Shown: positions 52,530 through 61,430, counted from the first letter of the stretch. The stretch is 64,000 nt of DNA from Tissierella sp. P1 (GCF_002266425.1 NZ_NPMN01000005.1:62001-126000), one strand, 5' to 3'. Program-made: numbers and translations. Notes: generated by a model not told the origin, from the sequence alone.

Positions 52530-53576
52530 ATGAAATTATTAAGAAAAACAGTAATAGTAGTTTTAATGATATCTATACTAATCATATTACTTTTACCAAA
52601 TAGGACACCGAAGATTGAGGGTGAAAATAGTGTAGCAATTATAGAAAAAATTAAATTAGGCGGATTAGAACAAGCTATCTTAGTAAGAGGAAAGGATATC
52701 TCTAATCCAGTTCTACTCTTTTTGCATGGAGGACCTGGTTATCCTCAGATATCATTTGCTCGTAAATATGAAAAAAAGCTAGAAAATAACTTCGTCGTTG
52801 TCAACTGGGATCAAAGAGGTTCTGGTATGTCTTACTCATCTAATATTCCAAAAGAGTCTATGAATAGAGATCAGTTTATAGAAGATACAAAAGAGCTTAT
52901 TGACTATCTATGTGAAAAGTATGAAAAAGAAAAGATATATCTAGTAGGACATTCTTGGGGAACAGAACTTGGTTTGTATGTAGTAGATAAATATCCAGAA
53001 AAAGTAGCTGCCTTTATAAGTATTGGCCAAGTTGTTAATGGAATAGAAAGTGAAGTGATTTCATATGATTATGTTCTAGAAATGGCTAATAAGAATAAGG
53101 ATCAAAAAGCCCTAGATGATTTAATGAGAATTGGAGAGCCGCCTTATAAGAATACTGTTAATGATACTGCAGCACAGAGAAAATGGCTATCTAAATATGG
53201 AGGAGTGGAAAGAAAAGTAGATACATTAAGAGATATTATTTTAGGCAGCATATTCTCATCTGAATATACTGGAATAGATGGAATAAAATTTACTTTAGGT
53301 AATAAATTTTCTGCGGATACAATGTGGGGTCATAATAAGGATTTAGATTTCATTAGAGATATCCCAGAAGTAAAAGTACCTATTTACTTTTGTGCAGGTA
53401 GATACGATTATAACACCCCCTCTGTGCTGATTGAAGAATACTATAATGAGATAATAGCACCTAAAAAAGAATTGATATGGTTTGAAGAGTCAGCACATTT
53501 TCCAAATTTTGAGGAATATGAAAAGTTTAATGAGCTAGTTATACGAATAAAAGATGAGACAGAAAAAGGAAATTGA
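52530..53576 (+). CDS. Alpha/beta hydrolase, membrane-anchored or exported
   Basis: A 348-residue hydrolase. The hydrophobic N-terminus (about 7-24) is an uncleaved anchor or signal. Core: FLHGGPGYPQISFARKYEKK (oxyanion His-Gly-Gly-Pro-Gly, proline-iminopeptidase-like), NWDQRGSGMS, LVGHSWGTELGLYVVDK (nucleophile Ser in GHSWG), CAGRYDYNTPS (Asp) and EESAHFPNFEE (His). S33 peptidase/epoxide-type hydrolase; the substrate may be a peptide amide or ester. GGAGTG precedes the ATG. Confidence 0.82.
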   Translation: MKLLRKTVIVVLMISILIILLLPNRTPKIEGENSVAIIEKIKLGGLEQAILVRGKDISNPVLLFLHGGPGYPQISFARKYEKKLENNFVVVNWDQRGSGMSYSSNIPKESMNRDQFIEDTKELIDYLCEKYEKEKIYLVGHSWGTELGLYVVDKYPEKVAAFISIGQVVNGIESEVISYDYVLEMANKNKDQKALDDLMRIGEPPYKNTVNDTAAQRKWLSKYGGVERKVDTLRDIILGSIFSSEYTGIDGIKFTLGNKFSADTMWGHNKDLDFIRDIPEVKVPIYFCAGRYDYNTPSVLIEEYYNEIIAPKKELIWFEESAHFPNFEEYEKFNELVIRIKDETEKGN

Positions 53577-53578
53577 TT

Positions 53579-53635
53579 ATGGAAATGAAGATTATTTTTA
53601 GAGAATTAAAAGACAGTGATATGAATGAAGTATAA
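53579..53635 (+). pseudogene. GNAT N-terminal relic, 18 codons
   Basis: ATG, then EMKIIFRELKDSDMNEV and TAA. I-x-F-R-x-L-x-x-x-D is a frequent GNAT opening; the rest of the gene is absent. It sits 20 bp before the VOC-GNAT gene. Confidence 0.4.
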
Positions 53636-53654
53636 TATAAAGGGGTGTTTATGA

Positions 53655-54647
53655 GTGAATAAAGAATTTACATTTGCACGTATCGGCTATGTTTATATAC
53701 CAACTTCAAATATTGATGAATCTATAGAGTGGTATACTCGTAATTTAAGCTTTAAATTGATGGACAAGTTTATAGATCGTGGATCATTTTTAGCTGTGTT
53801 ACATCATCCCTATAAGAATTCTATAGCATTATTATTAATAGAGACTGAAGATGATAAAAGAATGGAAATATTACGTAATGGGAAGCCGTTTCCTATTATG
53901 GCTATAAATTGTCCAGATATTGAATATACTTATAATTATTTGAAAGGTAATGGAGTTGTAGTTGAAGATATACAGATACTTGGGGATGGAGAGGCAAAAT
54001 ATTTTTATTTCAGAGATAACCAAAATAATTTCTTAGAAGCAGCATGGTCTATTTGGGATCCAAAAGATGAAATAAAAGAAGATTTCTCAAGTGAAGCAAA
54101 TGAATACATATTTGAATCCCCTAGATTAGGATTTAGGATGTGGAATGAATCAGATAGAGCATTATTTGCGAAAATGAATGATAGTAAGGAAGTAATGAGA
54201 TACTTTCCAAAGACTTTAGATTCTAAAGAAACAGATGACTTTCTTAATAGGGTACAAGAACATTTCAAGGAAAATGGATATGGCTTATGGGCAGTAGAAT
54301 TAAAAGATACTAAGGACTTTATAGGATTTATAGGATTATTAACTGCAACTTTTGAGGCAGATTTTACACCATGTGTTGAGATAGGTTGGAGACTAGATAA
54401 TAAATACTGGAATAAGGGGTATGCAACAGAAGGAGCTAAGGCATGTTTAGAGTATGGATTTAATAAATTGAATTTAGATACCATATATTCTTTTACAGCA
54501 CAAATAAACAAACCCTCTGAAAATGTTATGAAGAAAATAGGTCTAAAGAAAGTTGGAGAATTTAAGCATCCAAGGGTAGAAGACAGTAGCTTATTGAAAC
54601 CTCATGTTCTATATAAAATAGACAAGGATGAATATGAAGGAATTTAA
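53655..54647 (+). CDS. Two-domain protein: VOC (glyoxalase) fused to GNAT acetyltransferase
   Basis: A 330-residue fusion. Residues ~1-130 are VOC: IGYVYIPTSNIDESIEWYTR, MAINCPDIEYTYNYLKGNGV and YFYFRDNQNNFLEAAW. Residues ~150-330 are a RimJ-type GNAT: SPRLGFRMWNESDRALFAKM, CVEIGWRLDNKYWNKGYATE (acetyl-CoA loop), FTAQINKPSENVMKKIGLKK (motif B). The GTG start at 53655 follows AAAGGGGTG; the ATG at 53651 is out of frame. The fusion implies that sensing or altering a small molecule is linked with acetylation. Its 3' end is duplicated at 60687. Confidence 0.85.
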   Translation: MNKEFTFARIGYVYIPTSNIDESIEWYTRNLSFKLMDKFIDRGSFLAVLHHPYKNSIALLLIETEDDKRMEILRNGKPFPIMAINCPDIEYTYNYLKGNGVVVEDIQILGDGEAKYFYFRDNQNNFLEAAWSIWDPKDEIKEDFSSEANEYIFESPRLGFRMWNESDRALFAKMNDSKEVMRYFPKTLDSKETDDFLNRVQEHFKENGYGLWAVELKDTKDFIGFIGLLTATFEADFTPCVEIGWRLDNKYWNKGYATEGAKACLEYGFNKLNLDTIYSFTAQINKPSENVMKKIGLKKVGEFKHPRVEDSSLLKPHVLYKIDKDEYEGI

Positions 54648-54683
54648 AGATAAAAACTTATAATAAAAGGGAGAGGTTTTATA
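54598..54683 (+). repeat. Direct repeat E1 (end of VOC-GNAT gene plus downstream leader)
   Basis: ACCTCATGTTCTATATAAAA ... AAAGGGAGAGGTTTTAT matches 60687-60770 (ACCCCATGTTTTATATAAAA ... AAAGGGGAGAGATTTTAT) with about 80% identity. It encodes PHVLYKIDKDEYEGI and the ribosome binding site of a following short ORF. Confidence 0.65.
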
Positions 54684-54815
54684 TGAATATTAAAAAGATA
54701 CTATTGACAGGCATTATTAGTTTGACAAAACGATAAAATGAATGATGTTGTCATATTAAATGATATTCCTAATGCAACAGGGAGTTCACTATATAGATAT
54801 AGGATTGGCAAATAA
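54683..54815 (+). pseudogene. Small relic ORFs after the VOC-GNAT gene
   Basis: An ATG with a strong GGGAGAGG site opens only 17 codons (NIKKILLTGIISLTKR), like a truncated signal peptide. A second short frame (about 54737-54815, NDVVILNDIPNATGSSLYRY) follows. Neither can be assigned. Confidence 0.3.
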
Positions 54816-54843
54816 AGTGTATGACTGGAGGAGATACTAATAA

Positions 54844-55164
54844 ATGGTTGATAAGGTATCTTTAAAAGATAGAGCTATTTATATTATATGTATAGTATTT
54901 TTAACTTTGGATTTAACCAGTTCTAATGTGATTTGGGCTAGCGAGATAGGCTATTACATACAAATAGTAGCTAGAATAATTGCATGTATTGGTTTTGCTA
55001 TTATAGTTATATTGGATTTAGTAGATTCAAGTAGAAAATTAAAGAATAGGGAAAATTTATATAGTAAAAAACAAATTTTTAAAATAGTATCTTCGGTACT
55101 AATAGACTTTATAATACTTATTATTTTTGTCATGACCACTTATAAAAGAGCTGTCTCAAAATAA
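54844..55164 (+). CDS. Small three-helix membrane protein
   Basis: A 106-residue protein with hydrophobic segments near 10-28, 36-58 and 82-100, a basic middle loop (SSRKLKNRENLYSKKQ) and a basic C-terminus. TGGAGGAGA precedes the ATG. Family unknown. It could relate to the transport/sensing operon starting at 55592, but a terminator intervenes, so it is probably separate. Confidence 0.55.
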   Translation: MVDKVSLKDRAIYIICIVFLTLDLTSSNVIWASEIGYYIQIVARIIACIGFAIIVILDLVDSSRKLKNRENLYSKKQIFKIVSSVLIDFIILIIFVMTTYKRAVSK

Positions 55165-55182
55165 AATTTTGGACAGCTCTTT
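55144..55182 (+). terminator. Rho-independent terminator
   Basis: AAAGAGCTGTCTCAAAAT pairs with ATTTTGGACAGCTCTTT over 17-18 bp (one wobble), followed by GTTAAAG. It overlaps the stop codon of the membrane protein at 55164 and isolates the operon that starts at 55592. Confidence 0.75.
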
Positions 55183-55591
55183 GTTAAAGATGACCATCCG
55201 TGTATATAAATAATATTTATCCAAATAAAAAGAGTGAAACCTTGTAGAAAAGATATTAAATCTATGTGACTCTATATGGATATACTGACTTATTACAATA
55301 TAATTATCAATAAGTTTTAATTATGGTTTTATATTTTAATAATGGGAAATGATATGTGTTTAATTAAATAGATATTATAATTTGGCTATCAAGAAGAAAT
55401 TATAAAAGATATAATAAGATTATTAATGGTAAGCATCATACAAATAGGTATTATGTTACATTATTTATTTTACATACTGTTATAAAGGTGATAAGGTAAA
55501 AAAGATATATTTCTATATTATGACTACAAAATAAAATTAATAGGATACAGATAACATATTCTTGAGTTTTTAAAAAGGGAGAGAAATAGCA
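55183..55591. other. Long AT-rich leader/promoter region of the two-component operon
   Basis: A 409-bp stretch with no protein-coding relic that I can support. It must hold the promoter of the response-regulator operon; two A/T-rich boxes (e.g. TATAATAAGATT near 55410) are compatible with a -10 element, but I cannot pick one. AAAGGGAGAGAAAT lies 7 nt before the regulator ATG. Confidence 0.4.
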
Positions 55592-56278
55592 ATGGAAAAC
55601 ATATTATTAGTTGAAGATGATTTGAATTTAATTGATGGTTTAGAGTATTCTTTTAGAAAAAATGGGTTTAATATTGATGTTGCGAGAACTGTAAAGGAAG
55701 CCCTTTTTCTATACGAAGATCAGAAATATGATCTTCTAGTTTTGGATTTAACTTTGCCAGATGGTACAGGATTCGAAATTTGTAAAAAAGTACGTCTTAC
55801 CTCAACTGTTCCAATTATTTTTTTAACTGCTTCTGACGAAGAAGTGAATATTGTCATGGGATTAGATATAGGCGGAGACGATTATATCATAAAGCCGTTT
55901 AAATTAAACGAACTAATTTCTAGAATAAAAGCATTGTTACGTAGAGCGAACTCATTTCAAGGGGAGGCTAGTATAGTATCTTCTAATGATATTACTATTG
56001 AGTTTTTGAACAATCGTGCTTTGAAAAATGGGGAAGTATTGGATCTAACTGTAGCTGAATACAAACTACTTAGCTTACTTATGAAAAATTCAAATATAAC
56101 TTTAACACGAGAGACCATACTTAATAAATTGTGGGATGGAGATGGCGATTTTATAGATGATAATACACTTTCTGTCTATATCCGTAGGCTACGCTGTAAA
56201 ATTGAGAGGGATTCAAACTATCCTAAAATGATTCTCACTGTACGAGGTATTGGCTATAAATGGAATGTAGTCAGATAA
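55592..56278 (+). CDS. OmpR/PhoB-family response regulator
   Basis: A 228-residue response regulator. Receiver domain: ILLVEDDLNLID (acid pair), LLVLDLTLPDGTGFE (phospho-Asp52), PIIFLTASDEE (Thr) and YIIKPFKLNELISRI (Lys). C-terminal winged helix (about 125-225): VLDLTVAEYKLLSLLMKNSN, LTRETILNKLWDGDGDFIDD and the wing VRGIGYKWN. It probably controls the downstream ABC genes in response to the histidine kinase. It starts an operon with 19-nt overlap to the maximal kinase frame; the kinase's likely start is 15 nt after this stop. Confidence 0.92.
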   Translation: MENILLVEDDLNLIDGLEYSFRKNGFNIDVARTVKEALFLYEDQKYDLLVLDLTLPDGTGFEICKKVRLTSTVPIIFLTASDEEVNIVMGLDIGGDDYIIKPFKLNELISRIKALLRRANSFQGEASIVSSNDITIEFLNNRALKNGEVLDLTVAEYKLLSLLMKNSNITLTRETILNKLWDGDGDFIDDNTLSVYIRRLRCKIERDSNYPKMILTVRGIGYKWNVVR

Positions 56279-56292
56279 GGAGGGTTTTGTAT

Positions 56293-57537
56293 ATGAAGTT
56301 ACTCACGAATAAAGATATCCGCCAGCTCTTTCATCATATTATGGTTATTATAATATTAGCTTTATTTTTTTGTTTACTTCTTTCACAAATGGTTATTCAT
56401 GATTTTAAAACAGAAGTGTTTACTTATAATTATAAGGTTGCAGGATATCTATTGAAACATGGAATAAATCCCTCCTATATTTCTTCTGCATTTGTAGGTT
56501 CAAAAACAGAAGAAGAAATTTTAGCAGGCAAAGATTTCTTGGACACATTAGGGTATGGAGTAGATATGAATAATAGGTTATTTTCAGATGGAAATATGCT
56601 TCTTCGGAAATATAAGATATATTTTATTTCATTTGTAGCAATGTTTGGAGCACTGATTATAAGTGTTTTTTTTCTATACTTTAAACGCCAGCATAATACT
56701 ATTGAAAAAGCTAATACTGCAATGAATGCTTTTATGGCTGGTGATGCAACAATACGTATTGACAGCAATGAAGAGGGGAGTTTATATAAATTGTTTGCTT
56801 CTATCAATTCAATGACTACTTCTCTAAATGCACATTTTGAAAGGGAAAAAAATACTAAGAATTTTTTAAAAAATATGATTACAGATATATCTCATCAATT
56901 AAAAACACCTCTTGCTGCTTTGAAAATGTATAATGAAATTATTAAGGATGAAAGTGGAAATGAGGAAACCGTAAAAAAATTTATTACTAAAACAGAAAAT
57001 GCTTTAGAACGGATGGAAATTTTAATTCAAAATCTTTTAAAAATTGCAAAACTGGATACAGGAGCTATTATACTTGATAAAAGGAAAGCAGATGTTTCCT
57101 TGCTTGTGCAAAAATTAGCTTATAGTTTTGAGACCAGAGGAAGTCAGGAACAAAAAAGTATTATATTGAATGGTCCTAATCATGTTGCTCTTTACTGCGA
57201 TGTGAATTGGATAATGGAGGCAATAGGAAACATTGTCAAAAATGCACTGGATCATATGGAAGAAGGAGGAAAAGTTGAAATATCATGGGAGGAAACTCCT
57301 GTTCTTATAAAAATTACTATAAAAGATAATGGTAAGGGTATTCATCCTGAGGACATTCATCATATTTTTAAGCGTTTTTATCGAAGTCGTTTTTCACAGG
57401 ATATTCAGGGTATTGGATTAGGATTATCTTTAGCAAAATCAATTGTAGAAGCTCACAATGGTACTATTACTGTAGATAGTACATTAGGGAAAGGTAGTCT
57501 TTTTACACTTGATTTTTTGAAACTTACAAATATGTAA
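56293..57537 (+). CDS. Sensor histidine kinase
   Basis: A 414-residue membrane sensor. Two helices (about 15-35 and 118-140) flank an extracytoplasmic loop of ~80 residues. Then a HAMP-like linker (NTIEKANTAMNAFMAGDATI ...), the H-box DISHQLKTPLAALKM (His near 207), N-box NIVKNALDHMEEG, G1 KITIKDNGKGIHPEDIHHIF, and G2 GIGLGLSLAKSIVEAHNGTI. It phosphorylates the regulator at 55592. ATG 56293 follows AAGGAGG with 8-nt spacing. It resembles kinases that sense cell-envelope stress or antibiotics; the ligand is unknown. Confidence 0.9.
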   Translation: MKLLTNKDIRQLFHHIMVIIILALFFCLLLSQMVIHDFKTEVFTYNYKVAGYLLKHGINPSYISSAFVGSKTEEEILAGKDFLDTLGYGVDMNNRLFSDGNMLLRKYKIYFISFVAMFGALIISVFFLYFKRQHNTIEKANTAMNAFMAGDATIRIDSNEEGSLYKLFASINSMTTSLNAHFEREKNTKNFLKNMITDISHQLKTPLAALKMYNEIIKDESGNEETVKKFITKTENALERMEILIQNLLKIAKLDTGAIILDKRKADVSLLVQKLAYSFETRGSQEQKSIILNGPNHVALYCDVNWIMEAIGNIVKNALDHMEEGGKVEISWEETPVLIKITIKDNGKGIHPEDIHHIFKRFYRSRFSQDIQGIGLGLSLAKSIVEAHNGTITVDSTLGKGSLFTLDFLKLTNM

Positions 57538-57606
57538 GTTGGAATTCACCTTAAAGTAAGATATATATGATATTTTGGTGTTAGCAACTAGAAAGGTGGT
57601 ATAAAG

Positions 57607-58290
57607 ATGAATTTATTAGAGGTACAAAATTTATGTAAAACTTTCGGGAGTGGAGATACCAAAGTAGAAGCACTTAAAAATGTATCTTTTTCAGTATCAA
57701 AAGGTGAATTTGTTGCGGTAGTTGGAGAATCAGGCTCAGGTAAAAGTACACTTTTAAATGCAATTGGTGCACTAGATACACTAACTTTAGGAAAGGTGTT
57801 TATTGATGGAAAAGATATCTTCTCTATGAAAGAGGAAAAATTAACAATTTTTCGTCGTCGTAATATTGGCTTTATTTTTCAGGCTTATAATTTGATTCCA
57901 GAACTTAATGTGGAGCAGAATATTATTTTCCCTTTACTTTTGGACTATCAAAAACCAGATAATGCATATGTTGAAGAAATTTTAGATGTGCTGGGTTTAC
58001 AGAGTAGAAGGAAACATTTACCTAGACAGCTTTCTGGTGGACAGCAGCAACGAGTTGCAATCGGAAGAGCATTGATTACTCATCCGATGTTGATTTTAGC
58101 AGATGAGCCTACTGGAAATCTAGATAGCAAAAACAGCAAAGATGTTATTTTACTGCTAAAAGCTGCTGCTTTACGATATCAGCAGACTATTTTGATGATT
58201 ACTCATAATCAAAATATAGCTTCTGCTGCTGACCGAGTATTGAAGGTTTCAGACGGTGTGCTAACTGATCTGGGGGTGCAGAGAGAATGA
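57607..58290 (+). CDS. ABC transporter ATP-binding protein (LolD/MacB/BceA-type)
   Basis: A 227-residue ATPase: Walker A VVGESGSGKSTLLNAIGALD (40-48), Q-loop FIFQAYNLIPELNVEQN, signature LSGGQQQRVAIGRALI, Walker B LILADEPTGNLDSKNSK and the H-switch MITHNQN. The LIPELNVEQN insertion is typical of the MacB/BceA group acting on lipoproteins, peptides or antibiotics. Its stop overlaps the permease start (ATGA), so the two are coupled. Confidence 0.92.
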   Translation: MNLLEVQNLCKTFGSGDTKVEALKNVSFSVSKGEFVAVVGESGSGKSTLLNAIGALDTLTLGKVFIDGKDIFSMKEEKLTIFRRRNIGFIFQAYNLIPELNVEQNIIFPLLLDYQKPDNAYVEEILDVLGLQSRRKHLPRQLSGGQQQRVAIGRALITHPMLILADEPTGNLDSKNSKDVILLLKAAALRYQQTILMITHNQNIASAADRVLKVSDGVLTDLGVQRE

Positions 58291-60617
58291 AAAGCTATCT
58301 TAATTTAGTGGGAGAATACGCAAAGGTCCATAAGAAAAAGAATCGCATTACGATTACATGTATTGTAATTGCTGTATGTTTGGTTACAGCAATCTTTGGT
58401 ATGGCTGATATGGAAGTTCGAACTAGAAAGATAAGTGCTATAAAAGAGTATGGTAATTTTCATATTAGTATTAAGAACATAGATGACGAAACTGCAAAAC
58501 TGATTGATAATCGTGCAGATGTAGGGAATTCTGGATGGGTACAGAGAGTTCATGATGGTACGTTGAAAGGAAAGTCATTAGCGGTGATGGGGGGTGAAGA
58601 ATCAATTTCCCGTGAGATGGGAATTGATATTGAGGAGGGGCGATTTCCCCAAAATGTTAATGAAGCTTTATTTGATAGACAGGCTATGGAGCAGTTTGAT
58701 TTCTCTTTAGGAGACACTGTTTCTGTAACTTTGTCAGATGAAAAAGTTAATAAATATATCATTGTTGGCGTTTATGGAGACTTTGCACAACTTAAGAGTC
58801 AAGATAGTCATGGGCTTTATTTATCAAATGAAGGAATACGAGAAATTGCGGATAATACAGACGGAAGTCGCTATTATGTTCAATTCAAAAAAGGTGTCAA
58901 TATACGAAGAGCAATTGATGAAATTAAGGCAAACTTTCATTTAGTAGATGAACAGGTTTCTGAAAATACTGTTCTCCTTGCGTTAGTTGGGCAGAGTCAT
59001 GATAGTTATATGATGAAACTTTATATGGTTGCAGCTGTGTTGTTTGTACTAGTGCTAACTGCAGGAGTTTTTATGATTGCAAGTAGTTTCAACATAAGCA
59101 TTCTTGAACGTATTCAATTCTTCGGAATGTTACGATGTCTTGGAGCATCTAAAGCACAGATAAAAAGATTTGTATTGCTAGAGGGAATTAATTTTAGTCT
59201 CAAAGGGATTCCAATAGGATTGCTGTTAGGAATAGTCATTGTCTGGGCGTCTTCAGGATTCTTAAAATATGTAAATCCTGTCTACTTTAAAGAGATGCCC
59301 TTATTTGCCATTAGTTGGCCTAGTTTGATTGCAGGCGTTATAGTGGGTTTTGTGACAGTGATACTCGCATCTCTTGCCCCATGTAAAAAGGCAGCTAAAG
59401 TTTCTCCGCTTAGTGCAGTAAGTGGAAACATGAATCAAAACAATGTATCACAGTCCAAAACAGCAGCCAAAACTAATCGTATATCTGTGGACATCGCTAT
59501 GGGAATTCATCATGCTTTTGCTAGTAAAAAAAATATTTTATTAATGACAGGTTCTTTTGCTATAAGTATTATTTTATTTTTATCCTTTAGTGTAATGGTC
59601 AACTTTATGCATCAGGCTCTAAAATCTCTTAGACCTTATACTCCCGATATTTCTATTATTAGTATAGATAACACCCCATCATTGGATACAGGTTTGTTTG
59701 AACAGCTAAAGAAAGATTCTAATATAAAGCGCGTTTATGGTCGTATGTTTGCGTATGATATACCTACAGCAAGTAAGCATGGCAATGATAAAATTAATCT
59801 GATTTCCTATGAAGAAAATCAATTCAATTGGGCAAAAAAACAGCTAGTACAGGGAAGTATTGATGAGGTAGTAAAAGGAACAGATAGTGTGCTGATTGTT
59901 TATTCAGAAGATTTGACTTGGAAACTAGGAGATTCAATTACCTTAAAATTTTCTTCAGGAGAGAAAGAGATTAAGATTGGTGGGATATTATCTGATAGTC
60001 CATTTGATAGTAATCAGGGAACACAAAACATAATCTGCTCAGAAAAGCTATTTCAAGAGCTGACTGGGGAAGAAGGATATACAATTATTGATATGCAGCT
60101 TAAAAAGGGTGTAGATAATAATGCAGTCTCCCAGATACGTAGTCTAGCAACAGCGTCTCAAATGAAGTTCTCAGATATGAGACAAAGTAATGAAGAAACT
60201 AAGGCGATATTTTATTCTTTTGCAATCTTTATTTATGGATTTTTACTCCTTATTGCCTCCATCACAATATTTAATATCATAAACAGTATAAATATGAGTG
60301 TTGCAGGAAGAATGAATCAGTATGGCGTAATGCGAGCAGTAGGAATGTCTGGAAAACAACTGAATCGTTTGGTACTTGCCGAAGCCAGCACTTATGCAGT
60401 TTGTGGAAGTATAACAGGATGTATTCTGGGGTTACCTTTACATCAACTTATTTTTCATTCTATGATTACATCACGTTGGGGTATTGAGTGGCAAATTCCT
60501 TTTGCTGTACTTGGTGTAATCATTATGATTACTGTTTTATCTACAATTTTGTCTGTTATTAAACCAGTAAAGAAAATTAGAAAAATGGATATTGTAAATG
60601 TTGTAAATGCACAATAA
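58287..60617 (+). CDS. ABC transporter permease with two FtsX domains
   Basis: A 776-residue permease. One helix near 18-38 is followed by a large extracytoplasmic domain (about 45-225, MacB periplasmic-like), three helices (about 235-260, 300-325, 345-370, FtsX-1), another helix near 420-445, a second extracytoplasmic domain (about 450-635) and the C-terminal FtsX-2 helices (about 640-665, 690-715, 740-765). Conserved RERIQFFGMLRCLGASKAQ-like and RMNQYGVMRAVGMSGKQLNR coupling helices contact the ATPase. It fits mechanotransmission-type pumps that remove or sense peptide antibiotics. It ends the operon. Confidence 0.9.
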   Translation: MKSYLNLVGEYAKVHKKKNRITITCIVIAVCLVTAIFGMADMEVRTRKISAIKEYGNFHISIKNIDDETAKLIDNRADVGNSGWVQRVHDGTLKGKSLAVMGGEESISREMGIDIEEGRFPQNVNEALFDRQAMEQFDFSLGDTVSVTLSDEKVNKYIIVGVYGDFAQLKSQDSHGLYLSNEGIREIADNTDGSRYYVQFKKGVNIRRAIDEIKANFHLVDEQVSENTVLLALVGQSHDSYMMKLYMVAAVLFVLVLTAGVFMIASSFNISILERIQFFGMLRCLGASKAQIKRFVLLEGINFSLKGIPIGLLLGIVIVWASSGFLKYVNPVYFKEMPLFAISWPSLIAGVIVGFVTVILASLAPCKKAAKVSPLSAVSGNMNQNNVSQSKTAAKTNRISVDIAMGIHHAFASKKNILLMTGSFAISIILFLSFSVMVNFMHQALKSLRPYTPDISIISIDNTPSLDTGLFEQLKKDSNIKRVYGRMFAYDIPTASKHGNDKINLISYEENQFNWAKKQLVQGSIDEVVKGTDSVLIVYSEDLTWKLGDSITLKFSSGEKEIKIGGILSDSPFDSNQGTQNIICSEKLFQELTGEEGYTIIDMQLKKGVDNNAVSQIRSLATASQMKFSDMRQSNEETKAIFYSFAIFIYGFLLLIASITIFNIINSINMSVAGRMNQYGVMRAVGMSGKQLNRLVLAEASTYAVCGSITGCILGLPLHQLIFHSMITSRWGIEWQIPFAVLGVIIMITVLSTILSVIKPVKKIRKMDIVNVVNAQ

Positions 60618-60636
60618 AATGATTTTTTCAAAAGAG

Positions 60637-60678
60637 TTTAATATTAATAGACAATTATAATTGTCTATTAATATTAAA
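60637..60678 (+). terminator. 42-nt perfect palindrome after the ABC operon
   Basis: TTTAATATTAATAGACAATTA (60637-60657) is followed at once by its exact reverse complement, giving two 21-bp arms with no loop. A near-symmetric outer pair (TTTTTTCAA / TTGAAAAA) extends it. It lies 20 bp after the permease stop. It could act as a terminator, though the ideal GC-rich stem and U-run are absent. Confidence 0.6.
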
Positions 60679-60686
60679 TCATTGAA

Positions 60687-60770
60687 AAACCCCATGTTTT
60701 ATATAAAATAAATAAGAAAGAATATCAAAGAATCTAGTGATAAAAATTTATAATAAAGGGGAGAGATTTT
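60687..60770 (+). repeat. Direct repeat E2 (GNAT tail relic and leader)
   Basis: Second copy of the 54598-54683 segment. It reads NPMFYIKNKKEYQRI-like remains (PHVLYKINKKEYQRI in the correct frame) then TAG, and supplies AAAGGGGAGAG, which now serves as the ribosome binding site of the gene at 60771. Confidence 0.65.
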
Positions 60771-61421
60771 ATGGCAACATGGGGGGCGCATATTAGAATA
60801 GCTGAAACTATTCTAAATGTGGATAGGAGTTTAGATGAAAAATATTTTCTTGTAGGTAATGTAGGACCAGATTGTGGTGAGCCTAATGAGGATTGGAGTG
60901 AATTTTTCCCTTCTAAATCAGTTAGCCATTGGATTAATAAAGATGAAGTTATTGAAGCAGAAAAATTTTACGATGAATATCTAAACAAAGAAATAGAAGA
61001 TAATAAGTTATATTCCTTTTTATTAGGCTACTATGTACACTTATTAACGGATATTGAGTGGGGAAACATGGTAGATGAAAAGAAAAAAATAGATGCCGAG
61101 TATAAGAAATTAGAAACGGATAAAAAATTTATATGGACCATTAAGAAAGATTGGTATAATTTAGACCATCTATATTTTAGGAAAAACCCTAATAGCATAT
61201 TTTATAGGATATTTAAAAACATAGAATCATTCCCTGATTATCTTGATTATTATCCTGCTGGAGCAATAGAGAGACAATTAAGATATGTTAGTGGATTTTA
61301 TACTAAGTATAATGGTAATCCAGAAAGAGAATATATATACTTGACGGAAAAGGAAATGGATGATTTTGTAAGTGAAAAATCCAATTGTATTATAGAATTG
61401 TTAAAAGAAAATAGGAAATAA
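60771..61421 (+). CDS. Zinc-dependent phospholipase C-like protein
   Basis: A 216-residue intact relative of the broken gene at 23345: TWGAHIRIAETIL (first His), FLVGNVGPDCGEPNEDW (Gly-x-x-x-P-D), FLLGYYVHLLTDIEWGNM (His-x3-Asp) and DHLYFRKNPNSIF. These His/Asp residues match the tri-zinc arrangement of the PF00882 family. No signal peptide, so a cytosolic phosphodiesterase-like role is more likely than secreted PLC. The ribosome binding site comes from repeat E2. Confidence 0.78.
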   Translation: MATWGAHIRIAETILNVDRSLDEKYFLVGNVGPDCGEPNEDWSEFFPSKSVSHWINKDEVIEAEKFYDEYLNKEIEDNKLYSFLLGYYVHLLTDIEWGNMVDEKKKIDAEYKKLETDKKFIWTIKKDWYNLDHLYFRKNPNSIFYRIFKNIESFPDYLDYYPAGAIERQLRYVSGFYTKYNGNPEREYIYLTEKEMDDFVSEKSNCIIELLKENRK

Positions 61422-61430
61422 TCTTATAAA

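Noticed and set aside
54005-54511. 168-codon open frame on the - strand
   Set aside because: Antisense shadow of the VOC-GNAT fusion gene, whose domains are clear on the + strand.
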